DNA of 64,000 nucleotides, taken from NCBI RefSeq assembly GCF_051014445.1, contig NC_135144.1:7254001-7318000 (forward strand), given 5' to 3'. Positions 33,487 through 45,477 of this stretch are shown piece after piece. Positions within the stretch are counted from its first letter, which is position 1. Every line of letters begins with the position of its first letter. The notes beneath the pieces are model-generated. The model ran no database searches and was not told where the DNA came from. It worked only from the letters and a program-made list of their open reading frames with translations. The stretch comes from Colletes latitarsis. Lineage: Eukaryota; Arthropoda; Insecta; Hymenoptera; Colletidae. Made by a program: the position numbers and the translations under genes.

Positions 33487-35121
33487 AAGCGAAAATAATT
33501 TTTCCAGATCGATTTGTAATTTTTTAATTTTGTCGAAATTTTCACACCACGAATTTTTTTCTCCAAAGTGGGTAAGAATTTGAGGGTATGTCTATTCACC
33601 AAAAATGATTGTAATTGACCCCTGCAACCGAAAATAATTTTTTTAGAACGATTTTTAATTTTTTCTTTCCTTCAAAAAATTTAGGCACCTACCCCCTGTC
33701 GATTCTTCTTAAAAATTCGTTTTTGATTTTTAGTAAATTCGTTTGACGTCCTACAGAAAAGTTGTTTAATACTTTTTTGTAGGTACCCATAGGCTGTACT
33801 TCAGAAAAAAGTTTCATTGAAATATATTCACTATTATAGGAGTTATGGCTGTTTGAAAATTGAACCATTTTTATGGGGTTTTTCTCACTTTACGGTGTTA
33901 AGGAACACCTTTTCGGATATTTTTGGAATTTCTACATATTCTACACTAAAATGCGCGGCGTTTGGCTTTTTGAACATTAAAATCGTCCAATCCGTTCAGA
34001 AGTTATGGTGTTTTAAAGATTCACATGAAAATTGTGGGAAGCATTTCTGGCCTGAAATTATATTTTCGGTAAGGAATTTTTTTCTCGAAAATGGTTAGGA
34101 TTTCGAGGTTATGTCTATCGACCAAAAATGATTATAATTGATCCCTGCAATCAGAACTAATTTTTTTAGAACGATTTGAAATTTTTTAATTTTGTCGAAA
34201 AATTTAGGCACCTTCTAGAATTTTTTTCTCGAAAGTGGGTAAGATTACGAGGATATGTCTATTCACCAAAAATGATTATAATTGACCCCTGCAACCGAAA
34301 ATAATTTTTCCAGAACGATTTGAAACTTTTCAATTTCGCCGAAACATTTAGGCACCTACCTCCTGTCGATTCTTCTTAAAAATTCGTTTTTGATTTTTAG
34401 TAATTTCGTTTGACGTCCTACAGAATAGTTGTCTAATACTTTTTTGTAAGTGCCCATGGGCTCTGCTTCAGAAAAAAATTTCAATGAGCTACGTTCACTA
34501 TTGTAGGAGTTATGGCCGTTTGAAAATTGGACCACTTTTATGGGGTTTTTCACATTTTACGGGATCAACGAGCAACTTTTCCAATATTTTTAAAATTTAT
34601 ACATATTCTTTACTGAAATACGCGTCGATTGCTTTTTTAAACATTAAAATCCTTCAATCCGTTCAGAAGTTATGGTGTTTTAAACATACTCATGAAATTT
34701 CAGGGAAGCATTTCTAGTCTCATATTAGATTTTCGGTAAACAATTTTTTTCTCGAAAATGCGTAGGATTTTGGGGGTATGTCTAATGATCAAAAATGATT
34801 ATAATTGACCCCTGTAACTAAATATAATTTTTTTAGTATGATTTGAAATTTTTTAATTTCGTCTAAAAATTTCAGTACTTACTCGAATTTTTATCTCGAA
34901 AGTAGGTAGGATTTCAGGTGTATGTGTATCCACCAAAAATGATTGTAATTGAGCCCCGCAACCAAAAATAATTTTTTCAGAATGACTTGAAATTTTTTAA
35001 TTTAATTTTGTTAACTTTTTAACGAAGCCTCCATCAACAAATTATTATTCTTGATTTCCGTCTTATTTTGGCCTCTAGAATCTCCCATTAAAATTTTTCC
35101 CACGGGTGACCGAATACCCTG
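33487..35121 (+). mobile_element. Family A element with ~2.5 satellite monomers
   Basis: The landmark 'ccaaaaatgatt' recurs at about 33599, 34122, 34266, 34789 and 34934. Spacings are 523, 144, 523 and 145 bp, which reveals the composite monomer: a long module of ~523 bp plus a short module of ~145 bp. The right terminus 'cgaataccctg' ends at 35121 before TA. The left terminal repeat is missing. Confidence 0.88.
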
Positions 35122-35302
35122 TAAAGATGAAAAACCAAATGCATTCCAGAATCCTGTTGAGTACTGCTATTTTGTTAAAAATAAACCAAGATGCTATATT
35201 TGTGGTTACGTGGCAATAATTAAATTCACATGGTGTAAGAAATCTTTATGTTTCAAACATTTTTTCGACGAGTACCACTATTATCGAAACTACATAGAAT
35301 AA
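35122..35302 (+). pseudogene. piggyBac transposase C-terminal cysteine-rich end
   Basis: The frame reads 'CYFVKNKPRCYICGYVAII' followed by 'KFTWCKKSLCFKHFFDEYH' and stops at 35302. The CxxC, WC and LC...HFF..YH pattern matches the zinc-binding C-terminal domain of piggyBac-type transposases, which binds the transposon ends. Everything upstream of this domain is missing: the sequence directly joins the end of a family A element, whose terminal repeat happens to supply an in-frame ATG at 35051. No TTAA-flanked end was identified downstream. It is inactive. Confidence 0.7.
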
Positions 35303-38300
35303 TTGCTATACACGCTGTATGTATTTATAATTTATAAATCGCTCCACCTTTGCCACGATGTCATAGGTGGATAATAAAAATAATTAATCTTTTCTAATAA
35401 TAATTAATATCTCGCTAAATATTAATTTTTGACCCCATGCACCCTAATAATTTTTTATTCTGTATTCGATACATTTTCAAATGATATGATTGCACATTGT
35501 AGTTAAAAAACTCACGGTAATCTTCATATTTTGATGAAAAAGAATAATAACAAAAAATTAATTGTTATGCTCATCTTTATACTAAACAACTGTCGCTTAA
35601 AACATTTTTGTACACAAAATCTAGTTTGTAAGAAAAATTAAGGTGAAAGAGTTAAATGACTCACCCTGTATAATTCAGTCAGTCTTGATTATTTTTACTT
35701 GAAAAAAATGCGAACGTTCGTAAAATATAAATAAAGTGCAAAATGTCGAAATTATGAAACTTATATTTTTTTTTTCTAAAAGAATCCCTAGAAAGGCCAA
35801 AAAAATGAAGCTTTAGATTAGAATACCCCCTTAAAGAAACATAATTTTGAGCAGTTTTATTCATAGAAATTCTAAATATATCGCCCCCAAATTGAAAAAA
35901 TTTACGTTTACTTTATATAATATGTTCAACAAAATTACCAAGTCATAGAAACAGGAATTATTCGCTAAAACAAACTGAGGTTACGTTAAACGTGTGACAA
36001 TACTGTTATCGATAAATAAAATAAAGATTGTGGAGAGAAACACACCCATGAGCGTGTCGAACAGTAACCAAATGTATTAAACGTATAATTTAGCTCGTGA
36101 TATCTGAACAATTTCTGAATCTATGTTTATTAGGTCTTTAGTCTTTGTTTCGTTGAATATTGGAGGTCGTTGTAGGTACTGAAACAAAAGTAGAACAATA
36201 ACTTCTTCTATGCTGCATGTGTATACGTATTCAAACTAATCCAGATCTAATCCTAGCCTTTTGTCCTTACTATAATATGTAATCACTACATAATACCTCA
36301 CCTTCGCAGAGGTGATTTAGCAGCATAAAAGGTTCATTACTGTCGTGGGAAGAACAGAATTAACTTCCGAGCCTGCTGTGAGTCCTCTTTAGAATTTATT
36401 TCATAAATTGGTCGCTATAGAGTGTCCCTTTTTGAATGTCAGTGACAATTGCAACGCACGTGTATTTATATAACTGTTATCTATTTATTATCAGATATTG
36501 GTGTACATTGTCACCAATTAATTTAAGCTGATGGCGTACTGTGGTCCACTCTGCACAATAACTGACAGTTCAGTAATCGTTTTCAGAAAAGTTACGTTGA
36601 CATCAAGCGAAAATAATATTTCAAAATTCGAAAGCTGACTAAAATCGTTTAAATATAAAAAAATTTATTCCAGAGTGTCTTATTAATTTCCTCGTGGTAT
36701 CATACGATCTGAAATAGAGCAATTAGAGAATTTCAATGTGTACAAAACCAATTTATATATAAATAAGCTGATGGCAATGAAATTAAATTGGAATCTAAAC
36801 GTCATTTAAATAGGATCGAATCCAATTAAAAAACTATTATATACAATACCTCGAGCTTTAATTTAAAACGCCGAACAATTATTATTTTGTAATTAAAAAG
36901 TTGAAGATAGTTTCTACTTCTCTCGTTCGCGATATTAAACCCGACCCACGAAACATCGCCTTATTTTGTAGAACGTCGCACCAAAAAGGAAATAAACACG
37001 AAGAGAAGCTTTAATAGCGAAAAGGTTTAGGGCCGCTGGAAGAAGAAAAGGTGGCAAGAAGGTAACCAAGGGACTCAGAGAAACGTAGGCGAAGTTAAAG
37101 AGGAAAGCTTTTACAGAATGGTGAAGCTCAAAGCGAGACAGAGCAAAAGAAGAAGAGGTACGAGCAGCAAAATACAAAGGAGTGAAATTGAGTGAAAAAG
37201 AACAGCTTCCTACGGTATCATTCATTTCTTTTACACTGACGACCACCTTTATCCTCGGTTCTTGAGCCAACACCGTGCGCGATGCACTTGAAGTACTCGA
37301 AGCTCGAGTATTCTTTAACTTGATGTAAAAATCGAGAAATTACCATCATTGAAAACCTCCGATATTTAAATATCCTGCCTTTATTGGCAAATCGTATTTG
37401 TCCCGTGAGCCTCACTCCTTCTAACTTAAATAATAATAATAGTCTATCGTCCCTTGAATGTACATGCTTTCTTTCTTTCACTGCACCAGTAAACAAGAAA
37501 TGAAAAAATATAAAGTTTATATACGAAGCAAAATTAAAGATATTTCTATGCAAAACAAAATAAAACCTGTTCATGCTTGAAAAAGAAATAAAACAATTTA
37601 CTGTTATTATTTTGGCTGACATGAATTTTTTTCATTTTTATTAAATAAAATTAAAGAGACTGAAGGATGGATAGTTAGGAAAGCGAAGATTCTTCCGTTA
37701 ATGACACAAACAAATTTATTTCTACTTGATTGCTTTGGCAGGAAAGTGATTATGACGCTTCATTATGACCCATTTTCAAACATTTGCAATTCATAAAATT
37801 TCTCGATCGCGTTTTAAAGCTAAATCAACGCGCGCATATCCGTAGTTAAAACTCAAATCATTTTAGCGAATGGTATTTGTGTCATATGCAAGCACGTGTT
37901 TTTATACAAAGTATGTCATCGCTATTTTAACGAAAATTCGTTTATTTGGCAAAATAAAATATTTCGAGCACGTATACTGCTTCGCGGTATTTAATGCAGT
38001 TTGAAAATTAAATGTTTTCGGTATTAAAATAATTCAAAGCATAACTACGGCGAGTTCTTCGTTAAGAGAAATATTACTCGTTTATTAAATGCTTCTTGGT
38101 TTAACAATGTGTATATTTACACAGTTAACAATGTGAGCTTCAGAAAATATTCGACTGTACCTTTCACGATTGTGTTCTATATTTTAAATAAATGTACAGT
38201 AAATAAAAAAACTCTTTCTTGGTATATTACATTGTAGCTTCTAATTAATAAAAATGTAAAAACATTTTGTTTATTCTACAAAATTATTTAAATGCTTACA

Positions 38301-38594
38301 CCAGGTCATGAAAATATTTAAACATTAAACAAATTAAACTTACAAATATTATTCAGCAGTTAAACATTTATATACGATATGGGTGCACATAAATTTTACT
38401 ACTGTTCAGACTCAATAACTTAATAAAACGTTCTTGTACAATTGATTTCGAATATTATTTCCAATCATGCATATCTCTATTCTTTGGTATTCTCACGAAC
38501 TTTATAATGATATTTTTTTAAATATTGTGACATAAGATTGCCATTTTTGACTGATAACTTCTTACAATTTACTACTAATTACTACTAATTTGAG
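35303..38594. other. Unassigned AT-rich DNA
   Basis: No recognisable gene. A terminus-like 'gactcaccctgta' lies at 35661-35673 without a partner. The interval 36985-37200 is strongly purine-rich on the + strand, and its complement carries overlapping minus-strand frames (36935-37273 and 37218-37622, 112 and 134 codons) with no similarity I recognise. These are probably a composition effect. Confidence 0.4.
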
Positions 38595-39585
38595 TGGGAG
38601 ATTCTAGAGGCCAAAATAAAGCGAAAATCAAGAATATCAATTTCTTAACTGAGGCTTCATTACAAAGTTATTAAAAAATTGAATGAAAAAATTATTTTCA
38701 GTTGTGGGGGTCAATTACAATCAATTTTGGTCAATACACAAACCCCCCGAAATCCTACGCATTTTTGAAAAACAAATTCGAGTAAGTGGATAACGTCGAC
38801 AAAATTCAAAAATTTCAAATCGTTCTGAAAAAATTATTTCCAGTTGTGGGGGTCAATTACAAACATTTTTGGTAAATACACATACCCCCGAAATCGTACG
38901 TATTTTCGAGAAAAAAATTCATTACCGAAAATTTCATGTCTGACCATATCATTGACATGTTTCCCTGAAATTTCATAAGTATGGTTAAAACATCATAACT
39001 TCTGAACGGATTGGACGATTTTAATGTTCCAAAATGCAAACGACGCATATTTCAGTGAAGAATATATAGAAATTCTAAGAATATTGGAAAAATTGTTTCT
39101 TAACCCCGTAAAGATAACAAAACTCCCTAAAAATGGTACAATTTGCAAACGTCCATAACTCCTGCAATAGTCAATGGATCTCATTGAAATTTAGTCTGGA
39201 AGCAGAGCCCATGCGTACCTACAAAAAAGTATTAGACAACTTTTCTGTAGAGTGTCAAACAAATTTATTAAAAATCAAAATCGAATTTTTAAGAAAAATC
39301 GACCAGGTGTAGGTGTCTAAATTCTTTGGCAAAAAAAAAAATGTTGAATTGTTCTGGAAAAATTATTGTTCGGTTGCGGGGGGCAATTACAATTATTTTG
39401 TATGAATAGACATATCCCCGAAATCTTACCCACTATCTAGAAAAAAATTCAGTACAGACGGAAATTTAAACGTTAAGAACTTTTTAACGAAGCTTCCATC
39501 GACAAATTAGTATTCTTGATTTTCGTTTTATTTTGGCCTTTAGAATCTGCCATTATAATTTTCCCAGGGGTGGCCGAACACCCTG
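38595..39585 (-). mobile_element. Family A element, left terminus truncated
   Basis: It begins inside the left terminal repeat ('gattctagaggccaaaataa'), about 35 bp short of the terminus. It ends at GGCCGAACACCCTG before TA. The interior is in minus orientation with one composite monomer. Confidence 0.85.
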
Positions 39586-41535
39586 TAGAGGGTGTTTACG
39601 TTATTTAATGAATTGAAGGTCACCTTTATTTCTCGAAAAATATTCTAAATGTGCAAAATTGATATACATTATCCTATTGGTCATAAGAAACCGTGAAACT
39701 TTTTTCTCTTTCATGGTTTTCTAATTAGAATTGTTTTCGAAAAAATCGCTATATAGTTTAACCATACGTTATTTTTACAATTGTTTCATCGCATATATTT
39801 AATTTTGCGTTGATTCTTGTTTCATGTTATACGGTCAGAATTTTCTAGTGGGCACGTTCGTTTCTATATTCAAGTTTGGACGTCGTTTCGTAAATCTCGA
39901 ATTACTCTCGCAGACCATTCCAATATTAAACATTTTCCAGTTTCGCTGTACTTGATGAGACCAGAAAAGCGACAGCTATTTAGCTCCTGCAAATGAGTCG
40001 ACGCGGTGGGCCGATAATTATACTTCACGTAACAATATTATGTAACATTCCGTTTCGACGGTCTCGTTATCTTCTAAATAGGTAGAACCAGCCAAAACCG
40101 ATAGAACCACATCATGATTAATTTGTATAAACAACAAAACGACTAAAGACATGTAATGAACTGTCACCATACACGTAAAATAGTTAAAATTAATTTTCTC
40201 GAAAACGAAGTTTCTTCTACATTTCAAGTTTACTTATTTACGAAGAATTGCTTCTGTACGTATTAGTAACTATGAAAAGAGCCATCTACCCGTTAATATA
40301 AATCGTTTTTTTTCACAATATACGACTCAATCGAATCAAGTAAAATAACATGTTTGATATTAATTTATCAAAAGCATGGCGGACAGATCGTTCATTCATA
40401 ATCGCGATCTTTCGCCTCATCAGAGTAATAAAATGACGCACGCAAACTTGTGATCGATAGAGTCTTTTATCGTTTCATCGCCAGTATACGCAAGATCCAT
40501 CCAACCGTGTGCGTGAAAGAGTATAAAAAGCTTGAATCGAAACGAGAGAAACATTTTAATCAACGGGCTTGATCGATAAGAAACCATGGTTCGCGTTATC
40601 AACGCTTGTCAGTTTCAAACTTTCGATTGGATGGTTCGGTTCCACTTGGACCTTCAAATCGCGTTAAAAATGCAATTTAAATGCCGGGAATCGGTTGAAA
40701 ATCAACGCCAGTGTTCATTTATCTCAGACTGGCAAAAATAAAATTCACAATATAAGAATTTGAAAATTTCTGTATATTATTCTTTAAAATACAAGAGAAT
40801 TTTGTTCCTGAATTTTGATGGGGAAACTTGTTAAACCTTGATTTCAATTACTCTTGAAGCGTTCAACAGTGTTTTGTAGACCATAAAAACGTTTAATTTT
40901 ATTTCCAATTATGTTTAAATTTTCGAGCATAAAATTAATCTCTTATACTCTGTTTCCTCTGAGTACCTTGTTTCTCATTTTTTTTACGAACCAACTATTC
41001 CCCCAACTGTATTATACAGATATTTACGAAGAAATATCATTTCTTCGCTGAATTCGCGCAACTAAAAATCAACAGGAATTAAAAATTCTCGCAGTTATTG
41101 GAAAAGTAATAAACGCGACGTAGAAATTCCCACCTTGGACAAGTCATTTAAACGCGCCGTCGCATGATTTGAAGCATGAACCGGATACTACGTAAACACC
41201 TACTTTAATCCATCATAACTCGAAAAGTATAGCGTGTAGCTGTGACACGCGTTCGCACAGTTTTTGCTTCCACTGTGATCCACTTTCCTCGAACTGTGTA
41301 TCTTCTCTTTTGACACGTTACGTGCAAGACTAAAAGCGAGCATTACGCCTTCGTGTAACAACGTGCTACAGAACACCTCCATGACTCCAATTTTGTTCTT
41401 TACATATCCCTGACAAATGGAGAGGATGATTATTCAGCAATAAGAACCGTGTCTTCTATTTCAAACAAAAGCAAATTGCTCGCGACAGACCGACGAAAGT
41501 CGAATATGGAATGTAAATAGTAGCGTTATACTATA
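39586..41535. other. Unassigned DNA
   Basis: Directly after the family A end, 'gagggtgtttacg' followed by 'gaaggtcacctttatttctc' looks like the beginning of another CAGGGTG-type element with no visible partner. Several minus-strand frames of 60-69 codons are unremarkable. No gene is supported. Confidence 0.4.
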
Positions 41536-42560
41536 CAGGGTGTTCGGCCACCCCTGGGAAAAATTTTAATGGGGGATTCTAGAGGCCAAAATAAAACGAA
41601 AATCAAGAATACCAATTTGTTGATGGTGGCTTCGTGAAGAAGTTATTAACGTTTAAAGTTCCGTCAATACTGAATTTTTTTCTCAAAAGTGGGTAGGATT
41701 TCGGGGGTATGTATAATGACCAAAAATGATTGTAATTGACCTCCGCAACTGAAAATAATCTTTTCAGAATTAATTAAAAATTTTTTTTTTCGTCGAAAAA
41801 TTTAAGCAGCCCCTGTCGATTTTCCTTAAAAATTCGTTTTTGATTTTTAATAATTTCGCTTGACGTCCTACAGAAAAGTTGTTTAATACTTTTTTGTAGG
41901 TACCTATGGGCTCCACTTCAGAAAAAAGTTTCATTGAAATATATTTACTATTATAGGAGTTATGGCTGTTTGAAAATTGGACCATTTCTATGGAGTTTTT
42001 CTCATTTTGCGAGGTCAAGGACTAACTTTTCGAAAATTTTTACGATTCGTACATTCTCCACCAAAATACGCGTAGTTTGCTTTTTTAAACATTAAAATCG
42101 TCCAATCCGTTCAGGAGTTATGATGTCTTAAAGATTTGTATGAAAATTCGGGGAACGATGAAATTAGATTTTCGGTAAGGAATTTTTTTCTCGAAAATGC
42201 GTAGGATTTCGGGGGTATGTCTATTGACCAAAAATTATTATAATTGGTCCCTGCAATCAAAAATAATTTTTTTGGAACGATTTAAAATTTTTTAATTTTG
42301 TTGAAAAATTTCACACCTTCTCGAATTTTTTTCTCCAAACTGGGTAGGATTTCCGTGGTATATCTATTCATCAAAAATGATTATAAGCGACCCTTGCAAT
42401 CGGAAATAATTTTTTTAGAACGATTTGAAATTGTTTAATTTAATTGTTAATAACTTTTTAACGAAGCCTCCATCAACAAATTGGTATTCTTGATTTTCGT
42501 CTTATTTTGGCCTCTAGAATCCCCCATTAAAATTTTACCCAGGTATGGCCGAACACCCTG
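41536..42560 (+). mobile_element. Family A element, complete, 1,025 bp (reference copy)
   Basis: The best complete copy. It is TA-flanked on both sides (41534-41535 and 42561-42562), with termini CAGGGTGTTCGGCCACCCC and GGCCGAACACCCTG. Terminal inverted repeats are about 120 bp, from the terminus through 'gggggattctagaggccaaa', 'gacgaaaatcaagaatacc' and 'ggcttcgt' to 'agttattaa'. The interior is one long (~510 bp) and one short (~145 bp) module. No coding frame is shared with other copies in an intact state. Target and terminal sequence suggest mobilisation by an IS630-Tc1-mariner type transposase. Confidence 0.93.
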
Positions 42561-42764
42561 TATAAGCAACACATTGGTTACCCCGATAATTGCATGAATC
42601 TTCAGGTTAAATTTTATAAGAATTTTAGCTACAATTTGATTCTTACGTAGGTACTTGTTAATAATTGTGTTTATTTATGAAAATGAAGATGACTTTAAAA
42701 TCTTCGAAACTCCAAAAATGACAAACAAATTGTTGGTTCCTGTTTCGTCTTTAAATCTACTATA

Positions 42765-43171
42765 CAGGGTGTTCAATCAACCCTGGGAAAAATTTCAATG
42801 AGAGATTCTAGAGGCCAAAATAAGACGAAAATCAAGAATAGCAATTTGTTAATTGAGGCTTCGTTAAAAAGTTATTAAGGTTTTAAGTTCCGTCTGTAAA
42901 ACGGCAATCTCCAAACAGCTGCGTGCATGCGATAATGGTTCTCAATCAGCACGGGAAACTCTACTTACTGACGTAACGACAGCCTTACAGTTTTCTGAGT
43001 GAGAACCACTATCACACGTACGCAGATCGACGTTCTACAGGCGGAACTTTAAACATTAATAACATTTTAACGAAGCCTCCATCAATAAATTAGTATTCTT
43101 GATTTTCTTCTTATTTTGGCCTCTAGAATCGCCTATTAAAATTTTTTCCCCAGAGATGATCGAACACAATG
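42765..43171. mobile_element. Short family A variant with unrelated palindromic core
   Basis: It starts CAGGGTGTTCAATCAACCC after TA and ends in the mutated 'gatcgaacacaatg'. The terminal repeats are those of family A, but the core (about 42914-43030) is not the satellite monomer: it is a separate inverted repeat ('gataatggttctcaatca' near 42931 against 'gtgagaaccactatcaca' near 43000). The whole element is therefore close to one large hairpin. Confidence 0.8.
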
Positions 43172-43925
43172 AAATCTTGGGGAAACACTTCTCGTCACAC
43201 ATTATATTTTCGGTAAAGAATTTTTTTGTCGATAGTGCGTAGGATTTCGGGGGTATATGTCTTCAGCAAAAATAATTGTAATTGATCCCCACAGCTAAAC
43301 ATAATTTTTCCAGAACGATGTGAACAAATTTTTTTTAGCCGAAAAATTTAGACACCTACCCCCTGTCTATTTTTCTTGAAAATTCGTTTTTCATTTTTAA
43401 TAAATTTGTTTGACGATGTACAGAAATGTTGTCTAATACTTTTTTGTAGATACTCATGAACACTACTTCAGAAATAAATTTCATTGAAATATATTCGCTA
43501 TTGTAGAAGTTATGGCCGTTTGAAAATTGGAACATTTTTATGGGGTTTTTCTCACTTTACGAGGTTAAGAAACAATTTTTCGAACATTCTTAAAGTCTCT
43601 AAATATTGTTCACCAAAATACGCGTTATTTGCATTTTGAAACATTAAAATCCTCCAATCCGTTCAGAAGTTATGATATTTTAAACATTTGCATGAAATTT
43701 CGGGGAAACTAATCTGGCCACACATTGTATTTTCGGTAAAGAATTTTTTTCACAAAAGTGAGTAGGATTTCGGGGATATATGTATTCACCAAAAATGATT
43801 GTAACTGATCCTCGCAACCAAAAATCATTTTTTCAGTATGATTTGAAATTTTTTAATTTAGTCGAAAAATTTCAGCACCTACCCTCTGTCGATTTTTCTT
43901 TAAAATTTCTTTTTCGTTTTTAATT
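43172..43925 (+). mobile_element. Family A interior without terminal repeats
   Basis: This directly follows the short variant. It has one composite monomer in plus orientation, including 'gtagaagttatggccgtttg' near 43503 and the CTACCCTCTGTCGAT block near 43878. No terminus is present on either side, so it is a rearranged fragment. Confidence 0.8.
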
Positions 43926-44810
43926 TTGTATACGAAAAAAGAGATCCTCTATTATTGCATTTATAAATATTCTGCCATCTCCGACGTTTTTCTAAGTTTC
44001 AAAAACTGTGAATTTCTTTTGTAAAATTCACAATTCTTTTAGAAAAATTTGTTATTATTCAGGAATTAAATATCTTCATGAATCCGTATTCGTCCAGAGA
44101 TTGTACTTTTAATTGGTCAATGAAGTTTTATTAGATATTCGGTTTCGTCGCATGAAAATCCCAAATGCTCGTTTTATGTCTTCGATGCCACCCTGCTCCC
44201 TTTAAATTGCAAAACGTTTAATTGCTCTTGTCACCCTGGACAGTAGCGGTTCAGAGAGCCCATCGATGATTTCCCCGTTAGATTATCGATCGAATCCTTT
44301 CGTGCACGCACGTTTTACTTTGCAAGAAACCGGCATCCAATATTGAGGTCCGTGGTGCTTCATAAATAATGTACGTATGTACATTCGGTCGGTTGCGGCT
44401 ACGATACATGGAAACCGACGTTCGGCGACGAGTATTCGCCGTCATGGTGCGTTGTCGTCGCTCGATATCGCCGCCGGCGTACGTTCACCAGCGTGAATTT
44501 AATAAAGAAACCGTACGCGACCGAACAAGAACACTCCGGACGAGGCCATTAATTACACTCGAGTTTCTCATTTTCTACTTTCGACCCCTCCCTTTCTACC
44601 CTCGAATCTGCTGATTGACAGAGAGGCAATTTCATGGATCACAGGGTTTCAGTCACCCTTTCCCTCTCTCTCTTTCTCTCTCTTGTTCTCTCTAACACGT
44701 GTGTGTATCATCGGAAGCTACCACTCGAGTGTCCTTTTTCTAGAACGGATGCAATGCTCTTGCGAGGTCCCTCCACGCTTCTTACATCGCGGGAATAGTG
44801 GACGGGGCTT
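43926..44810. other. Unassigned DNA with a CpG-rich stretch
   Basis: 44370-44560 is CpG-rich with an 81-codon arginine-rich frame (44369-44614) that I do not recognise. A pyrimidine microsatellite of CT repeats lies at about 44658-44694. It may be host non-coding or promoter-like DNA; nothing decisive is seen. Confidence 0.4.
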
Positions 44811-44814
44811 TTAA

Positions 44815-45463
44815 CCCTTCCGACACAAGTTTCTTCTATTCGCAGTTTAGTTATTGTTAGATTAGAAATCGATAATACTACATTAGGTACAGTTGTATAA
44901 TGATTTTGGAAATTGGGAATACATGTCCCATCAGTGTCTTTTTAGTCTGACATTATGAGACACGTGCGTCCCGTGCACAGTAAAGATAAATCTACACTTT
45001 CAATTCTCTGTTAAATACAAGAACTACAGTAGGAAGACCATGTACATCAACTTCTAAAGTATTCAAGGAAAAGGACATTTCATGGAAAAACGTGAAAAAC
45101 AGAGGCGATGTCAAGGAGAGGATTGCAAAGCTAAACCACTAACATATTGTGGAAAGTGTACAGTAACATTATGTAAAAATTGTTTTATAGATTATCATAA
45201 GAAATAAATGTGTTTTTATTAGTTTTAAATAAATATATCAGTTTATAATTATTTTCAATAATTTCATATACATATACTATACACTTGCAATTCTGATAGC
45301 ACTAAGTCCCAGCGTCCTATTTATAGGACAGGGCAAAATTCAAAAATGTGAGGATGGAAAAAATTTTTGAAAATATTTTCTTATTCAAGGCAAGGTTACT
45401 AATAAATCTGAATAAGTGAAATTTTGAAATTTGAAAAAAAAAAATAATTTGGGCGGTAATGGG
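44815..45463 (+). mobile_element. Internally deleted piggyBac-like element, 649 bp
   Basis: Flanked by TTAA on both sides (44811-44814 and 45464-45467). Ends are CCCTTCCGACACAAG and, inverted, CCCATTACCGCCC, alike when two small gaps are allowed. Palindromic motifs typical of piggyBac ends lie inside: 'gggaatacatgtccc' at 44917-44931 and 'gtcctatttataggac' at about 45314. It retains the very 3' end of a transposase gene, so it derives from an autonomous element by internal deletion. Confidence 0.75.
45082..45207 (+). pseudogene. piggyBac transposase C-terminal cysteine-rich domain
   Basis: The frame contains 'RRCQGEDCKAKPLTYCGKC' followed by 'TVTLCKNCFIDYHKK' and a TAA at 45205-45207. The spacing of cysteines and the LC..CF..YH end match the zinc-binding domain at the C-terminus of piggyBac transposases. 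Slightly upstream, in another frame, 'GRPCTSTSK' (about 45032-45060) fits the linker that usually precedes this domain, so a frameshift separates them. The DDD catalytic core is absent. Confidence 0.78.
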
Positions 45464-45477
45464 TTAATATACGTATA

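Noticed and set aside
33817..34098. A recurring 60-118-codon frame ('HYCRSYG...IGPFLWGF') in many family A copies, as a possible conserved protein
   Set aside because: It occurs in both orientations and in every state of disruption, with stops and frameshifts at different places. Flanking non-coding sequence is equally conserved, so shared DNA descent explains it.
36935..37622. Minus-strand frames of 112 and 134 codons
   Set aside because: They lie opposite a purine-rich strand, which lowers stop-codon frequency. The translation is low-complexity and matches nothing I know.
39586..39790. Another CAGGGTG-type element starting right after a family A end
   Set aside because: The start 'gagggtgtttacg' is suggestive, but no matching opposite terminus was found in the window.
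44369..44614. Arginine-rich 81-codon frame
   Set aside because: It is located in a CpG-rich stretch and has no domain or homology I recognise.
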